In this document: positions 47,640 to 58,049 of the stretch, one piece after another
How the letters are laid out: the number at the start of each line of letters is the position of its first letter
How positions within the stretch are numbered: the stretch's first letter is position 1
Source of the DNA: Lathyrus oleraceus
Taxonomy: Eukaryota > Streptophyta > Magnoliopsida > Fabales > Fabaceae
Length of the DNA stretch: 64,000 nt
Direction: 5' to 3'
NCBI RefSeq assembly: GCF_024323335.1
Contig: NC_066585.1
Span: 344,043,846-344,107,845 of the forward strand
Program-made: the position numbers and the translations under genes
The notes under the pieces: generated by a model
Database searches by the model: none
What the model was told of the DNA's origin: nothing
What the model saw: only the letters and a program-made list of their open reading frames with translations

Positions 47640-49350
47640 CATGAACTTGGGGAATACTGTTGCATTAAAGCCCTAATTCTGTCCAGATTTCCACAGGGTT
47701 AAAATGTGTGTTTGCTGTTGATTGAAGCTGCTAAATGATGATATGTCATGGCCATGATTTTTGTTAAAATGCTGTTGTTTCTAAAATACTTGTCCTGTCC
47801 AGAATTTTGCCTGAATGTTGTATGGTTGTGTTGCTGTTTAGATGTTCATCATTGCCATGTTTGTTTGTATGCTATGTTGAGATTTCAATTGCTTTGATTG
47901 CTTGAGAATGCCAAGCCATGCTGCTGAAACCATGTTGCTGTTTGAAATCCCATAAACATGCTCAGAAACCCATTGCATCGTGTTTGTCGTGCTTGGTGGT
48001 GTTTGTTCAATGTTACATGATGCTAAACCCTGCCATGATAAATCCTGTGATTTTTTCCAGAAAACTAGAACATGTATGTTGGCTGATGTTTGTCTGTTGA
48101 TGCTAGGAGTTTGTTTTGGTGTTGGTAAATACACAATGAACCATGCTTAAAAAATCCATGAAACATGTTGTGTGCTGTTGTTTATTTTGTTTGAATGTTG
48201 ATGAACAACCATTGGCCATGCTGTTCCTTGTGTCTGTTTGAAGTTGCCTGCATGATGATGAGCACATGATGATGAATATTGGCTGCTGTTGTCTGTTTTA
48301 ATTACATGAGCCACTACCATGTTGCTGTTGCTACTATACCATGCTAATAAAACCCTGCTACTGTTATTTGAACCAAACATCATGACCTGAAGATCCATGT
48401 GAAACATAATGAATGCTGTTGTTTTTGTTGATTACATGTTGATGATGAATATGCCAATGCTGCTGTTTGAAATTTCCTGAACATTGCTCATAAAATCCAC
48501 ATGTTGGTATTTGTTGTGTTTGGTTGTGGCCATTTGATTGTTGCTTTGATTATTATGTTAGCATGTTGCTGTTGTTTGGTTCTGTTTGGATGTTGGCTAA
48601 ACTTGTTTGAAACTTCCCATGAGTATGCTTGTTCCAATGTTGGTTGATGTTCTATGATGATAGTTGTTGCAGGGCCTGTTGGATTATTGTTGCTGGATGT
48701 GTTGAATGTTGTTGATTGTTGCTGTTTTCTTGTTGTTTGAATGATGATGTTAATTGTGTTGCTGCATAAGCCAAACCCTCATACTGTTTCCAGAAATCCA
48801 GCATATGTTTTGGTTGCTGTATGTTATATGTTGCATAAACATCGTGTGTGTATTATCATATGGTGTCCATGTGGCTGTTTGAGTTTTATTTGTTAATGAA
48901 CATGAGAAGAATGCCCTTGCCATGTTGTTTGTGAGTTCTTGTTGGGTTTCAGTTTGAATTAATTGCATGAAGTCACATGATACCATGCTGCTAAAGTCCT
49001 GCTGCAGTTTTGAAATATGAATGTATGCTTTTGTTTGGCTGCAGTAGGAACATTCTCATTGCCATGTTGTTGTTGGTCGAATTTTGGTGCTGCTGTTATT
49101 GCTTGAACCATAAGCTTGCAAGATTTCCTCATGAACTGATGGCATTGTTTTGTTGTCGTGTTATGGTTGTATTAAAGATTCCATGATTATGCTATGCTGT
49201 TGTTTGTTGGCCGTGTGAGCACCACCATGAAAACCATGCTGCAGTTTTTGAAACCTTATGAACATGTTCGGAAAAACCATGTGAATTGTACTGCATGCTA
49301 TTGTCTGGTGGTTATGTGAACATTACATGATTGATATGCTGTTGTGTGAT
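47640..49350. repeat. Degenerate ATGCTGTTGTTTG-rich repeat region in the solo LTR
   Basis: For about 1.7 kb, phrases such as CCATGCTGCTG, ATGTTGCTGTTTGAA and GCTGTTGTTTG recur many times with variable spacing. No fixed period is obvious by eye. No gene. Confidence 0.55.
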
Positions 49351-51652
49351 GGTTGTTTTTGTGTTTTGGAAGCTGAAACATGAGCCTTGCTGTGTTAGAA
49401 ACCCTTAGGGTTTTAGAAACTCAGAGCTTTGAAGCTCATTGGCCAATTTACTGTTTCATTGGGCAACAGCCAATGAAAACATTTCAATTGCCTTGCCCAA
49501 AACGCAGCACTTCAATAAGTGACTGCAGAATTACACAAATGCCATTGTTGACCTTGTTTGCCATGCTTGTTTGTTCATATTTCATCAATTATTCATCAAA
49601 CTTCCACAATTATTTGCTCTTTCTTTTCAACTCCAAAAATTATGATTTTTTTTGCATGATGATCACAAAGATGTCTATTATTTAATCATGATTTTTAATT
49701 ATTTTTTGGTTGGCTGAATTTTAATTGATAAATGATTTCTTCACATGTGTGCATGAATGATACCTTGTGCCATTCTCTTTGTGAAATTGTCATATTGCAT
49801 CCATTGCCTTTGAAATTTTTTGTGGTAAAACTAGACACATTGACCTTCATTTCCATATAAAGTTTGTGCATTTATCATTTGTGGATTGATAGTTATGATT
49901 TTTTGAAGTTGTGTGTTGCATTTGGTGCTATATCATGATCATGTATTTTCCTAATTTTTGTTCACATGCTTCCTCTTATCCAATTGACCCCAAATTTTGC
50001 ATGAATGATCCCTCATATGTCTAGTTGATGTATGAATTTTTTTTGGAATTAATCTTGCTGTTTTCCATTTGATTGAGAATTTTCTTCCATACTTGGTCAT
50101 TTGTTGATTTTTGGTGCTATGCCTTGCCAAATCCTTTGTGAAATTCTCAAATCTTATTGTATGACCATGAAATTTCATATGTGATAACTGGACACCTCAA
50201 GCTTTGCATTGGTGTTAATCTCATTCATTTCTCTTCTGTTTTCAAATTGATATGATTTTTTGAAGTTGACCCATGCTTGTTGACTTTCACCATGCTTACT
50301 TGAATTTGGTTTGAATTCATGATTTTACTTGACTGCCTTCCTCTCATCCAAATGCTATGAAATTTTACATGTTTACCATGTTAGAGGTTAGGATTGAGTG
50401 TGATTTATTTCATGATTTTTGAAAATGTTTGAGTTGACTTTTGAATGAAGTCTTTGCTGTTGACTTTTGTGTGCTTCCCTTGCCATGCTTTGCATTGTTT
50501 TGCATATGAAATGACCATGATGCATGATTTGGTTATGAATCCAATTGAGAATGTTTCTTGAATGATTAAACTTGGTTTGGGATGACTTTTTTCTTGCTGC
50601 CTTGACCTTTTTCTTTCATCTTTGACCCTAGGCTAGTCCTAGTGGTCTTCTGAGCTTATGTTGAGTTCATCTGTTTCAGGTTAAGCACCAATGCCTTGAG
50701 GATCATTCTAATGTGCTTGAGTTTGATTATATTGTGCTAACACTTGTTTTGTAGGTGACTCATATGCTTGAGTCTTTGTGCCTTGCACAATTGGTCCCTC
50801 TGTGGTTGACTATTGGTTCATTTCCTTTTGATTTTGACTGTTGAACTGTTTGCTAATAAGTTTGACTTTTACAGGTGCTTTAGTTGCCTAAGTTCTTTGA
50901 ACTTGCTTGCTTGCTTTGCTTTTTAGCATTTGCTTTGAGGTATAATTACTTCTTCTTCATGTAGTCTGGAGACCCGGTCTGTTATTTGACCGGGCAAACT
51001 GTCTGAAGTCCTCCTTAAGAGGCAATGCCTGTGTTTGTTTATATTTGTCCCAAGCAGGAAAAGTCCTTCAAGTAAGGCAATTGGTGGAAGGTAGGGATAA
51101 GTAATCTATCCCCCACAATTCAGTGTGTCCTCTCTTTGCTCCCAGTACCTGGTTGAAGCATTGAGATAAATACCCAAGATCTAATCGAGTCAATAATGTG
51201 GAGAGAGTTCCTACTTTCTGAACTCCCACACTTTCTTTGATGCTCTCTCTGATTTGAGATAGAAGCAATGAGGCACACCCCTCATCTCCTTTTCATCTGC
51301 TTCACCTGAGCCCCTCAATGGCCAGGTTAAGAGCGACCTTTACCTATTACAGTGGACTTTTAAAGTCAAACCCTCTTGTATGAGCCCCCATTGTTTGGCT
51401 ATAGAGTGTGCTGTCTGATATTCATTGATTGATTGATTGCTTCATGTGCACTTGCTTGCTTGTATGCTATGCATTTATCATCATCATCAATTGCCATTAG
51501 TGCATGATCATATCATTTGTTTGTGTGGCTTTTATTATTGTTGTTTGCCCATGGAGGATAATTGTAAGTCCATTGCTTTGGCATTTGCTCCTGTGATATG
51601 GAAGGATAGAGTGTAAGACCTCATTGGTCACTCATATCTTCTGTTATCTGTT

Positions 51653-52030
51653 TGTATGTGAGGATACAGTTGTAAGTCCCTGTAAGTTGGCATCTGTTTT
51701 CCTGTGATCATAGTTTGTTCATCTGTTTGTATGTGAGGATACAGTTATAAGTCCCTGTAAGTTGGCATCTGTTGTCCTGTGATCATAATTTGATCTGTTT
51801 GACTTGTATGTGAGGTTGCAGTTATAAGTCCCTGTAAGTTGGCATCTGCTTTCCTGTGATCATAGTTTGTTTATCTGTTTGTATGAGAGGTTGCAATTAT
51901 AAGTCCCTGTAAGTTGGCATTTGCATTCCTGTGATCATATTGTTGCTTTTGTTCTTGCATGTGAGGATCCATTGTAAGTCCCTGTGATGTGGCATTGGAT
52001 TTCCTGTGAGCATACTGTGGAGTTAACCTA
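51653..52030. repeat. 75-77-bp tandem repeat, five copies, in the solo LTR
   Basis: Units start at 51653, 51728, 51805, 51880 and 51956 with TGTATGTGAGG or a variant, each followed by ATAAGTCCCTGTAAGTTGGC and a TTCCTGTGATCATA phrase. Confidence 0.9.
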
Positions 52031-52079
52031 AGTCCAGATAGATTGGCAGTTAACTTCCGTTTCTCATCTTTGTTTTTCT

Positions 52080-52290
52080 TTTGAGGAGATTGGTGTAAGT
52101 CCATTGAGTGGCATCTGATATCCATTTCTGTTTTAGGAGACTGGTGTAAATCCATCTATTGGTATCTGGTATCCGCCTTTTATTTCTCTGCCTGTGGAGA
52201 TTAGTGTAAGACCATTGAGTGGCATCTGATATCCCATTTTGTTTTAGGAGATTGGTATAAGACCAGTGATTGGCATCCGATATCCGCTTT
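52080..52290. repeat. About 50-60-bp tandem repeat, four copies, in the solo LTR
   Basis: Units about 52084, 52134, 52195 and 52247 share GGAGATTGGTGTAAGTCCAT and TGGCATCTGATATCC. They are related to the 75-bp units just upstream by the TAAGTCC...GGCATCTG phrase. Confidence 0.8.
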
Positions 52291-53320
52291 TGCTTGCTTT
52301 GCTTGTTTGTTATTATTAATTGCTATTCCAAAGGACACACTTGAATCATCTGCTATATGATCTCAAGAAGTGAACCTTCTAAGAAGTTTTACTTTCCATC
52401 CTCATCCATTCATCATTCATTATGTCCTAGACTTTTCACACTTTATCTTTTAAAACTTGACATAAGTGTTGTGCAAACATTTTCATGTTTTCTAACTAAA
52501 AACCTGGACTCAAGTCCTTGACCTTTTTTCAAACTTCATTTTCATAATACTCATTTGAATCGATCTTAATCATACTTTGATTCCATTTTCATAATCATAA
52601 TCAGTTAACTTCATCCACTCAATTGTTTTGGCTTTGTCCATTGTTAATGTTTTCATACATGAGCTATAGGTTTGATTTATCTTAGTGGTTGATGTTAATC
52701 TCACCTTCTGTCTTTAGTGATTGAATTGTAAGCCTTCCTTGCCTATTATAGGGTTAACCCCTCTCTGGCAAGTTGAAGCTGTTCTCACATGGTGGACGTT
52801 GTTGTTTGTATAAGGTTGAGTTTTCTCCCGTGGATAACGTAAGACCTAGGGTTTGTGTTTAAAATTGAACCTAACCCACTTTTGGAAATCTTTTAGCCGA
52901 ACTACGGCGTTCTGATCCTTACCTTTGATGGAAGGTACGTAGGCAACGGGTTCATCCGTTCGAACCCAATAACCCAATAATCAATAAAACTTGTATATTC
53001 TTTTCTCACCATCCCAATCATGTTTGCACAATATTTTGTCATAATAAATAACAATATTTTACAACAAGTGTGAAAAGGGCTCCCTAGGAGTACCTAGGAC
53101 GTAGTGGGTGCCTAACACCTTCCCATTGCGTAATTTACCCCTTACCCAGACTCTCTGATCTTTTTATTAGTTTTCTACGTGTAAAACTTCTTAGGCTTTT
53201 GTTCGCTTTTTAGCCAATCCTTTGGATAAATAAAAGTGCGGTGGCGACTCGAAATTTTTCATGTATCTCTTAGCTTATGATTTAATCGATAGATCATATA
53301 GCGACGAATACACCGCTACA

Positions 53321-53657
53321 GCCTTGCTTGCTCTTGATAGAGCAACTTCAGGTGTTCGATCATATCGAACGCTGACATGTTCTCATGTTGCTTTTGCAAT
53401 TCTGAGTTCATGGTAGCTAGCATGAGACAAGCAGTTTCATTAGCATCATCGACATGCTTCTTATAAGCATCTCTTTCTGCCCTAGGTGCAGAACTAGGAG
53501 GTTCCTCTTCAGGAACAGGTGTCTCCAAGACATACAGCTTTTTATCATGTTTGAGGACAATCCTTAGGTTTCGGTGCCAATCCAGAAAATTTGTCCTAGA
53601 CAATTTTTCTTTATCAAGGATTGATCGCAAAATATTGTTAGAGGTGTTTGCTGTCAT
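53321..53657 (-). pseudogene. Copia gag, N-terminal part (split by the solo LTR)
   Basis: The minus-strand ATG at 53657 starts MTANTSNNILRSILDKEKLS and TNFLDWHRNLRIVLKHDKK, the N-terminal copia gag domain. It is open to LYQEQAR, where the solo LTR begins at 53320. With one GCCTT copy removed, the frame joins exactly to 45676 and reads ARHERFKVSKALFQGKLAEG. So gag was intact at that join when the Ogre inserted. Confidence 0.9.
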
Positions 53658-55329
53658 GGTAATCTACATAAGAATTAATGAAAATATAAGTATCATTGAC
53701 ATATTTAATTAGGCCTTTAATTAAATATGCTCCCACTATTTTACTCAAAACAAATGACCCTCATCACTTGATTCGGAAAATCCCGTTGGAAGATTTTCTA
53801 GTGGGTCGAGATCCATATTTCACTTCGTTCTAAGTCCGCGTAGGCGAATTACACAAAACTAGGTTATTTAGGTAGGAACTCCTTCCAATTGTATCTCATA
53901 CAACTCTCAAAAATTTCAGTTGGGTGAATAACTCCTTATTCCAATCCATCATATGGATCATTCCCAACTGTTGCTTCTAAACATATATAATATTATCATA
54001 ATTTGTTTAGTTAAGTTTGACCCATTGTTTTAACAATTGGATATTACAATTATCCCATCGCACCTTACTAATATAGAACATATACCTCGCGTAGGCGAAA
54101 CCTACATTATCCATTACTAGTCTTGATGAGTGTTAAAACTTGGAAAGCATAAACTTAATATTTAATTTGAGGGAATTGCAATTTTTCTGATCTCACCGGC
54201 TTGTTTATCATATAAACCGTCGCACACATGCATCAACATACATTCACATGCATCAACATGCATACATACATAATGAAACAGTTATGGCCCCTAGCGCAAT
54301 TGTTCTCCCAAGCCAATGAGAGAACCTAAGCTAACCTAACAGCGATCTAAGCTTCTCCAAGCAAGATCTCCAAGGTTGTCCTCCTTTGGCACTGACTTCT
54401 TTTCTTTCTTCATAACATTACATTACATAAAGAAACTCGTTTTACATACGAGGGAGTGAGATGAGAAAAGAAGTTACATATGAGAGGCTAAGAGAGAGGC
54501 ACGACACGTAGGTCGTATTTTAAAACCCAAAGCAGAATAAAGGAAAACTAAGGCCATAACCGATCACCACAAGACAATAATAAACACTTTATTATTATTA
54601 TTATTAATTCCTTTAATTAATTATAATAAAATTAAATCTCGACGACCGATCACACTACGCAGAGTTAGCTGGGGGTCCGCTACCCGGTCTGCGGTTAACA
54701 CTGTTTGAAATCTGTTAAAAAATTATTTTCTGCCTTGCGTTAACCGGTTAACCAAATGAGTTAACCGGTTAACACTGTTTGAAAATCTCTTGGAAAACTG
54801 TTTTCCGTCTTGCGTTAACCGGTTAACCAAAAGCGTTAACCGGTTAACACTGTTTGAAAAACTCAAAATTTTTATTTCGTATTGCATTAACCGGTTAACC
54901 ATATGCGTTAACCAGTTAAAACTGTTCCAAAAAGTGTTTAGAAAGCACAACTCTTGTGCAGTCATAACCCCAATCGCATAACTCTCTGACAACACGACCC
55001 TTGTGCCGTCACTAACCCTGATGCACCAATTTCAGACCGTCAAACACATCTCGATTGTTGATTCAGTATGATTGATCAACACGTCATTGCTTCACCATAC
55101 TAATGTCGGATCAAGAAGAAATGACCATTGATCGTTCAAAGGAAAACAATCATTGAGTGTTTGAATGAACGAAACGAGAACACTATATCATATATAATGT
55201 ATTTTGCATCAGGATTACATGTATCATATATATAACTTGATCGATCTCAATTTAATCTTTGATTCATTCTGTCTTTAATCATATTAATACAGAACAAAAA
55301 CAGTTATTAGATTCATGGTTTCGTAAGTG
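53658..55329 (-). other. Copia 5' leader
   Basis: About 1.67 kb of non-coding sequence between the primer site and gag. It holds an ATT microsatellite near 54590-54606 and the paired palindrome array at 54740-54919. Short ORFs across the array are a by-product of the repeats. Confidence 0.7.
54740..54919. repeat. Array of six TTAACCGGTTAA palindromes in three pairs
   Basis: Perfect 12-bp palindromes start at 54740, 54761, 54815, 54836 and 54887; a sixth with one change (TTAACCAGTTAA) starts at 54908. Within each pair the starts are exactly 21 bp apart; the pairs repeat every 75 and 72 bp together with a CACTGTTTGAAAA phrase. Each palindrome holds two GGTTAA elements, a core recognised by plant GT-1-type trihelix factors. 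Use as a regulatory site is inference. Confidence 0.92.
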
Positions 55330-55341
55330 GCTCTGACACCA
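55330..55341 (-). other. Primer-binding site of the copia element
   Basis: The minus strand reads TGGTGTCAGAGC, one base from the initiator-Met site, one base inside the LTR start at 55343. Confidence 0.85.
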
Positions 55342-55342
55342 C

Positions 55343-56713
55343 TGAAGGAGAATTGCCATCCAAGGCGCAGCGGAATTTAAAAATTTCTCCATTTAGTGAT
55401 CCTTATGAATGGGCATGATCAGTGATAGAATCGTTACCTCTTGTGGCGATTCAAACCTTTTGTGTAGATCTCTTGTAACGATCAAAACCTTGGATACAAA
55501 TCCACGGAGCGATCACGAATGTTGAACGATGACAACGTCTCTACTCAGTCCATACGAACGGGTTCCTTCAATCTCAGTGCTAGCTGGTACTAATGAAGGC
55601 TTTGAGTGAGAGAGAGAGAGGGAAACGAAATTCCAAGTCTTTACTTGAGTTTCAGTCTGAGTGGAGTGGCAATGCTTCTACCCAAGGGGGTTCTATTTAT
55701 AGAACCATTTGTGTGGGCTTCAAGCTAAAAGCCCACTTAAGTGTATTTTGGCCCATATCTCATAATATGCCAAAATCACTTAAGTATTTGGTACCTTACC
55801 ATATTTCGTATTCCACTTAAGTGCACCGTACCTTACGGTGTTCCTTAGTTACTCTATCTCTCATCAATCCGTCCTTTGTGTGTGACCCTGTAGGTTTTCG
55901 CGACGTTGGCAATTATATTAAATCACGCATTTAACATAATAAACAGTGAGTGGTATCTAGCAACACATCACTGCTACCCAAGACACGAAAATGTCATGTG
56001 ATCTGACAAAACCTGCTATGATAATAATTATGTGTATAATTACCCCTTTTCCCTTATGTCTATATTGAACACAAGGTATAGACCGTGTCATCCTTGTCCA
56101 GTTCAATATTGGGCCCATAGACATTTATCCTGTTACGCAGGATGAGAAAATTCCATCTAGGTCACTCATGTCCCTCATCATGCTTCGTGAAGTACCCATC
56201 AACTGTCTTTATGGTTATCCAGTTACGGACAATATTGGATCAACAATAAAGCACTCGACTCTACATCTAGGATCCATAGTGGTTTCAGGTCGAAGAGTGG
56301 TATACACCATTATCACCATGAGAATAACTTATGACACTTTGCATAACTTTCTATATAGTATTATCATAGCGGGTCAATCAGGTATAAACATTATTCTTAA
56401 TATTCATACCTATGTTTAAGAGTTGATAACTCTTTATCCATGATCCATGAGATGTGATCATCAGTCTACAAACATAATAGTCTTAATGCTTTAATGTTAT
56501 CCCACTTCACACTAAAGCTCGACTACGGATACTTTAAGATTAGTGTCCTTATGTTTAATGTGCTCTCATGATTAAGTCACACTTAATACATTAAACGGAC
56601 TATCTATTCCAGGGACTTTATTAATCAAACATAATAAAGAAAAAGCCTTTTATTATTAATAAATAATTCGATACAAGTACCAAAAGTATTGGCCTCTAGG
56701 GCTTACACCAACA
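55343..56713 (-). repeat. 5' LTR of the copia element (1,371 bp)
   Basis: TGAAGGAGAATT at 55343 to ACACCAACA at 56713; matches 41551-42924. It carries the same TATA palindrome at 55689-55706. Confidence 0.9.
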
Positions 56714-57821
56714 ATTTGGGTTGCCATCTGATTTCCTCATCAAGGAAGCTACTACCTTTGCTCAAGCTGGTAGTATGGATGCTTTTGAAGCTATCTTTGT
56801 GTTGCTCATCTATGGATTAGCTTTGTTCCCTAACATTGACGGTTTTGTTGATGTTAACGCCATTAGAATTTTCTTGACTAGGAATCTTGTGCCTACTTTG
56901 TTGGGTGATATGTATTTCTCTTTGCATCTAAGGAATTCTAAGGGTGGTGGAACGATTTTCTGTTGCATTCCTCTTTTTTACAAGTGGTTTATTTCGCTCT
57001 TGCCTCAGACACCTGCTTTTGTGGAGTACAAACAATGTCTACGGTGGTCTCAGAGACTTATGTCTCTCACTAATGATGATATAGTTTGGTATGATCCGTC
57101 TTTAAGCAGTTTGGAGATTATTGATAGTTATGGTGAATTCTCTAATATGCCTCTCTTTGGAGTAATTAACTATACCCCTGCTTTGGCTCATCGTCAACTT
57201 GGGTTCCCCTTGAGAGACAAACCTAATAACATGTTGTTAGAAGGTCTTTTCTATCAAGAGGGTAAAGATTCCCAATATTTGAAGCAGAGGATTGTGCATG
57301 CTTGGCATAATGTGCATAGGAAAGGAAGATCCGAGCTTGGTCCGTGCAATTGTGTAGCTTTGGAAGCTTACACTCTTTGGGTGAAGAAGAGGGCTATGGA
57401 GTTGAAGATGCCTTATCCTTGTGAAAGACCTATGTCTATGGTTGTGGTTAAGCCATTAACTCTCCCTAACCAAGATGTAAAGGAGTTGGAAGACGCGCTC
57501 GCCAAGATGAAGCAAGAGAAGGATATGTGGGAAGAGCGTTTCCATGCTTTGAGCAAGAAGCTTGAAGAGTTGCAGTTGGAATCTAAGGACAAAGATGCAC
57601 TTATCGAGCTACTTGAAGACCGAGTGACGAAGAGATAGAGTGAGCCAGAGGTTTCATCTTCTAGCATGCCTCAACCTTTCGTTGCTTGGAAGAAGATTGT
57701 TGATCAGCTTGTCCTCGAGAAGACTCAGATGAAGGCTTCTTTTGAGACCGAGATCCGTCGCATTCGAACGAAGTACGCGCCTTCAGCCAGATCTTTTGAC
57801 ATTGTTGTTAGGGATCCTTAG
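56714..57821 (+). pseudogene. Ogre ORF1, C-terminal part after the copia insertion
   Basis: It resumes with the duplicated FGLPSDFL and continues DAFEAIFVLLIYGLALFPNI, VPTLLGDMYFSLHLRN, FYKWFISLLPQTPAF and HRQLGFPLRDKPNN. The open frame ends at a TAG at 57636-57638 after VTKR, but the same frame reads on through a coiled-coil-like tail to TAG at 57819-57821. Relative to the minus-strand copy, three residues are missing before VINYTPAL. The C-terminal ~110 residues are rich in Glu, Lys and Leu with heptad spacing. Function unknown. Confidence 0.85.
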
Positions 57822-58049
57822 GATGATTAGTCTCCTTTTCTCTTGTATCTTTTTTATTTGGTTTATGAAATTGTACTCAGTGTAATCCTTCCAATTTACA
57901 TAAATAAAAAGAGATTTTTGGTTATATCAAATTGTTGCAATTGCCATTTAAATATTATATATTTACAAATGATATAGTAAGTTCCTTGAAAATAAAAATA
58001 ATCAAGCATTGCATTTCATGCATCATTTGCATAAGCAGGTTTTCGCCAG
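57822..58049 (+). other. Spacer between ORF1 and gag
   Basis: AT-rich, 228 bases, with no gene. ATAAGCAG ending at 58038 just before gag resembles a splice acceptor and mirrors the ATGCAG acceptor at 61665, but I see no clear donor near the end of ORF1. Confidence 0.5.

Larger units (their letters stand above)
45677..53320 (+). repeat. Giant solo Ogre-type LTR (7,644 bp) in the copia gag
   Basis: It starts TGTAAGACCCCAATTTTGGG at 45677 and ends CACCGCTACA at 53320, the Ogre LTR ends. It is flanked by a perfect 5-bp duplication GCCTT (45672-45676 and 53321-53325). No internal coding region or primer site is present, so it is a solo LTR from recombination between the LTRs of a full element. 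Near its 3' end are the conserved GGGTGCCTAACACCTTCCC (about 53106) and AAATAAAAGTGCGGTGGCGA. A TATA-like CTAAATAG lies near 46982. It contains tandem repeats at 51653-52290. Short ORFs in it show no family resemblance. Confidence 0.92.
41551..56713 (-). mobile_element. Minus-strand Ty1/copia element with a solo LTR nested in its gag
   Basis: LTRs at 41551-42924 and 55343-56713 flank a minus-strand copia element with primer site, leader, gag, protease, integrase, RT and RNase H in copia order. Three internal deletions remove integrase and RT segments, so it is defective. A 7.6-kb solo LTR sits in gag. Host ORF1 lies on both sides, with 26 identical bases duplicated at 41525-41550 and 56714-56739. 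Removing the solo LTR, the element is about 7.5 kb. Lineage within copia not assigned; it resembles polyproteins commonly annotated after TNT1-94. Confidence 0.88.

Noticed and set aside
51653..52290. Regular repeats considered as a CRISPR-like array
   Set aside because: Units are contiguous and diverged with no unique spacers, in a plant retrotransposon LTR; they are minisatellites. The palindrome arrays at 2282 and 54740 were rejected as CRISPR for the same reason.
54723..54995. Minus-strand 90-codon ORF with repeated VNRLT peptides
   Set aside because: It is a translation of the palindrome array in the non-coding copia leader; the peptide repeats follow from the DNA repeats. The plus strand gives a similar VNRLT ORF because the motif is palindromic.
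42379..56419. An 83-codon plus-strand ORF present twice (42379-42630 and 56168-56419)
   Set aside because: It lies in the two LTR copies of one element, so its duplication is automatic. The copies differ by about eight amino acids in 83, mostly non-synonymous changes, so there is no sign of protein-level selection.
57822..58038. A second Ogre intron between ORF1 and gag
   Set aside because: An acceptor-like ATAAGCAG is present, but no good donor is visible near the end of ORF1 and no frame is restored, so I do not call it.
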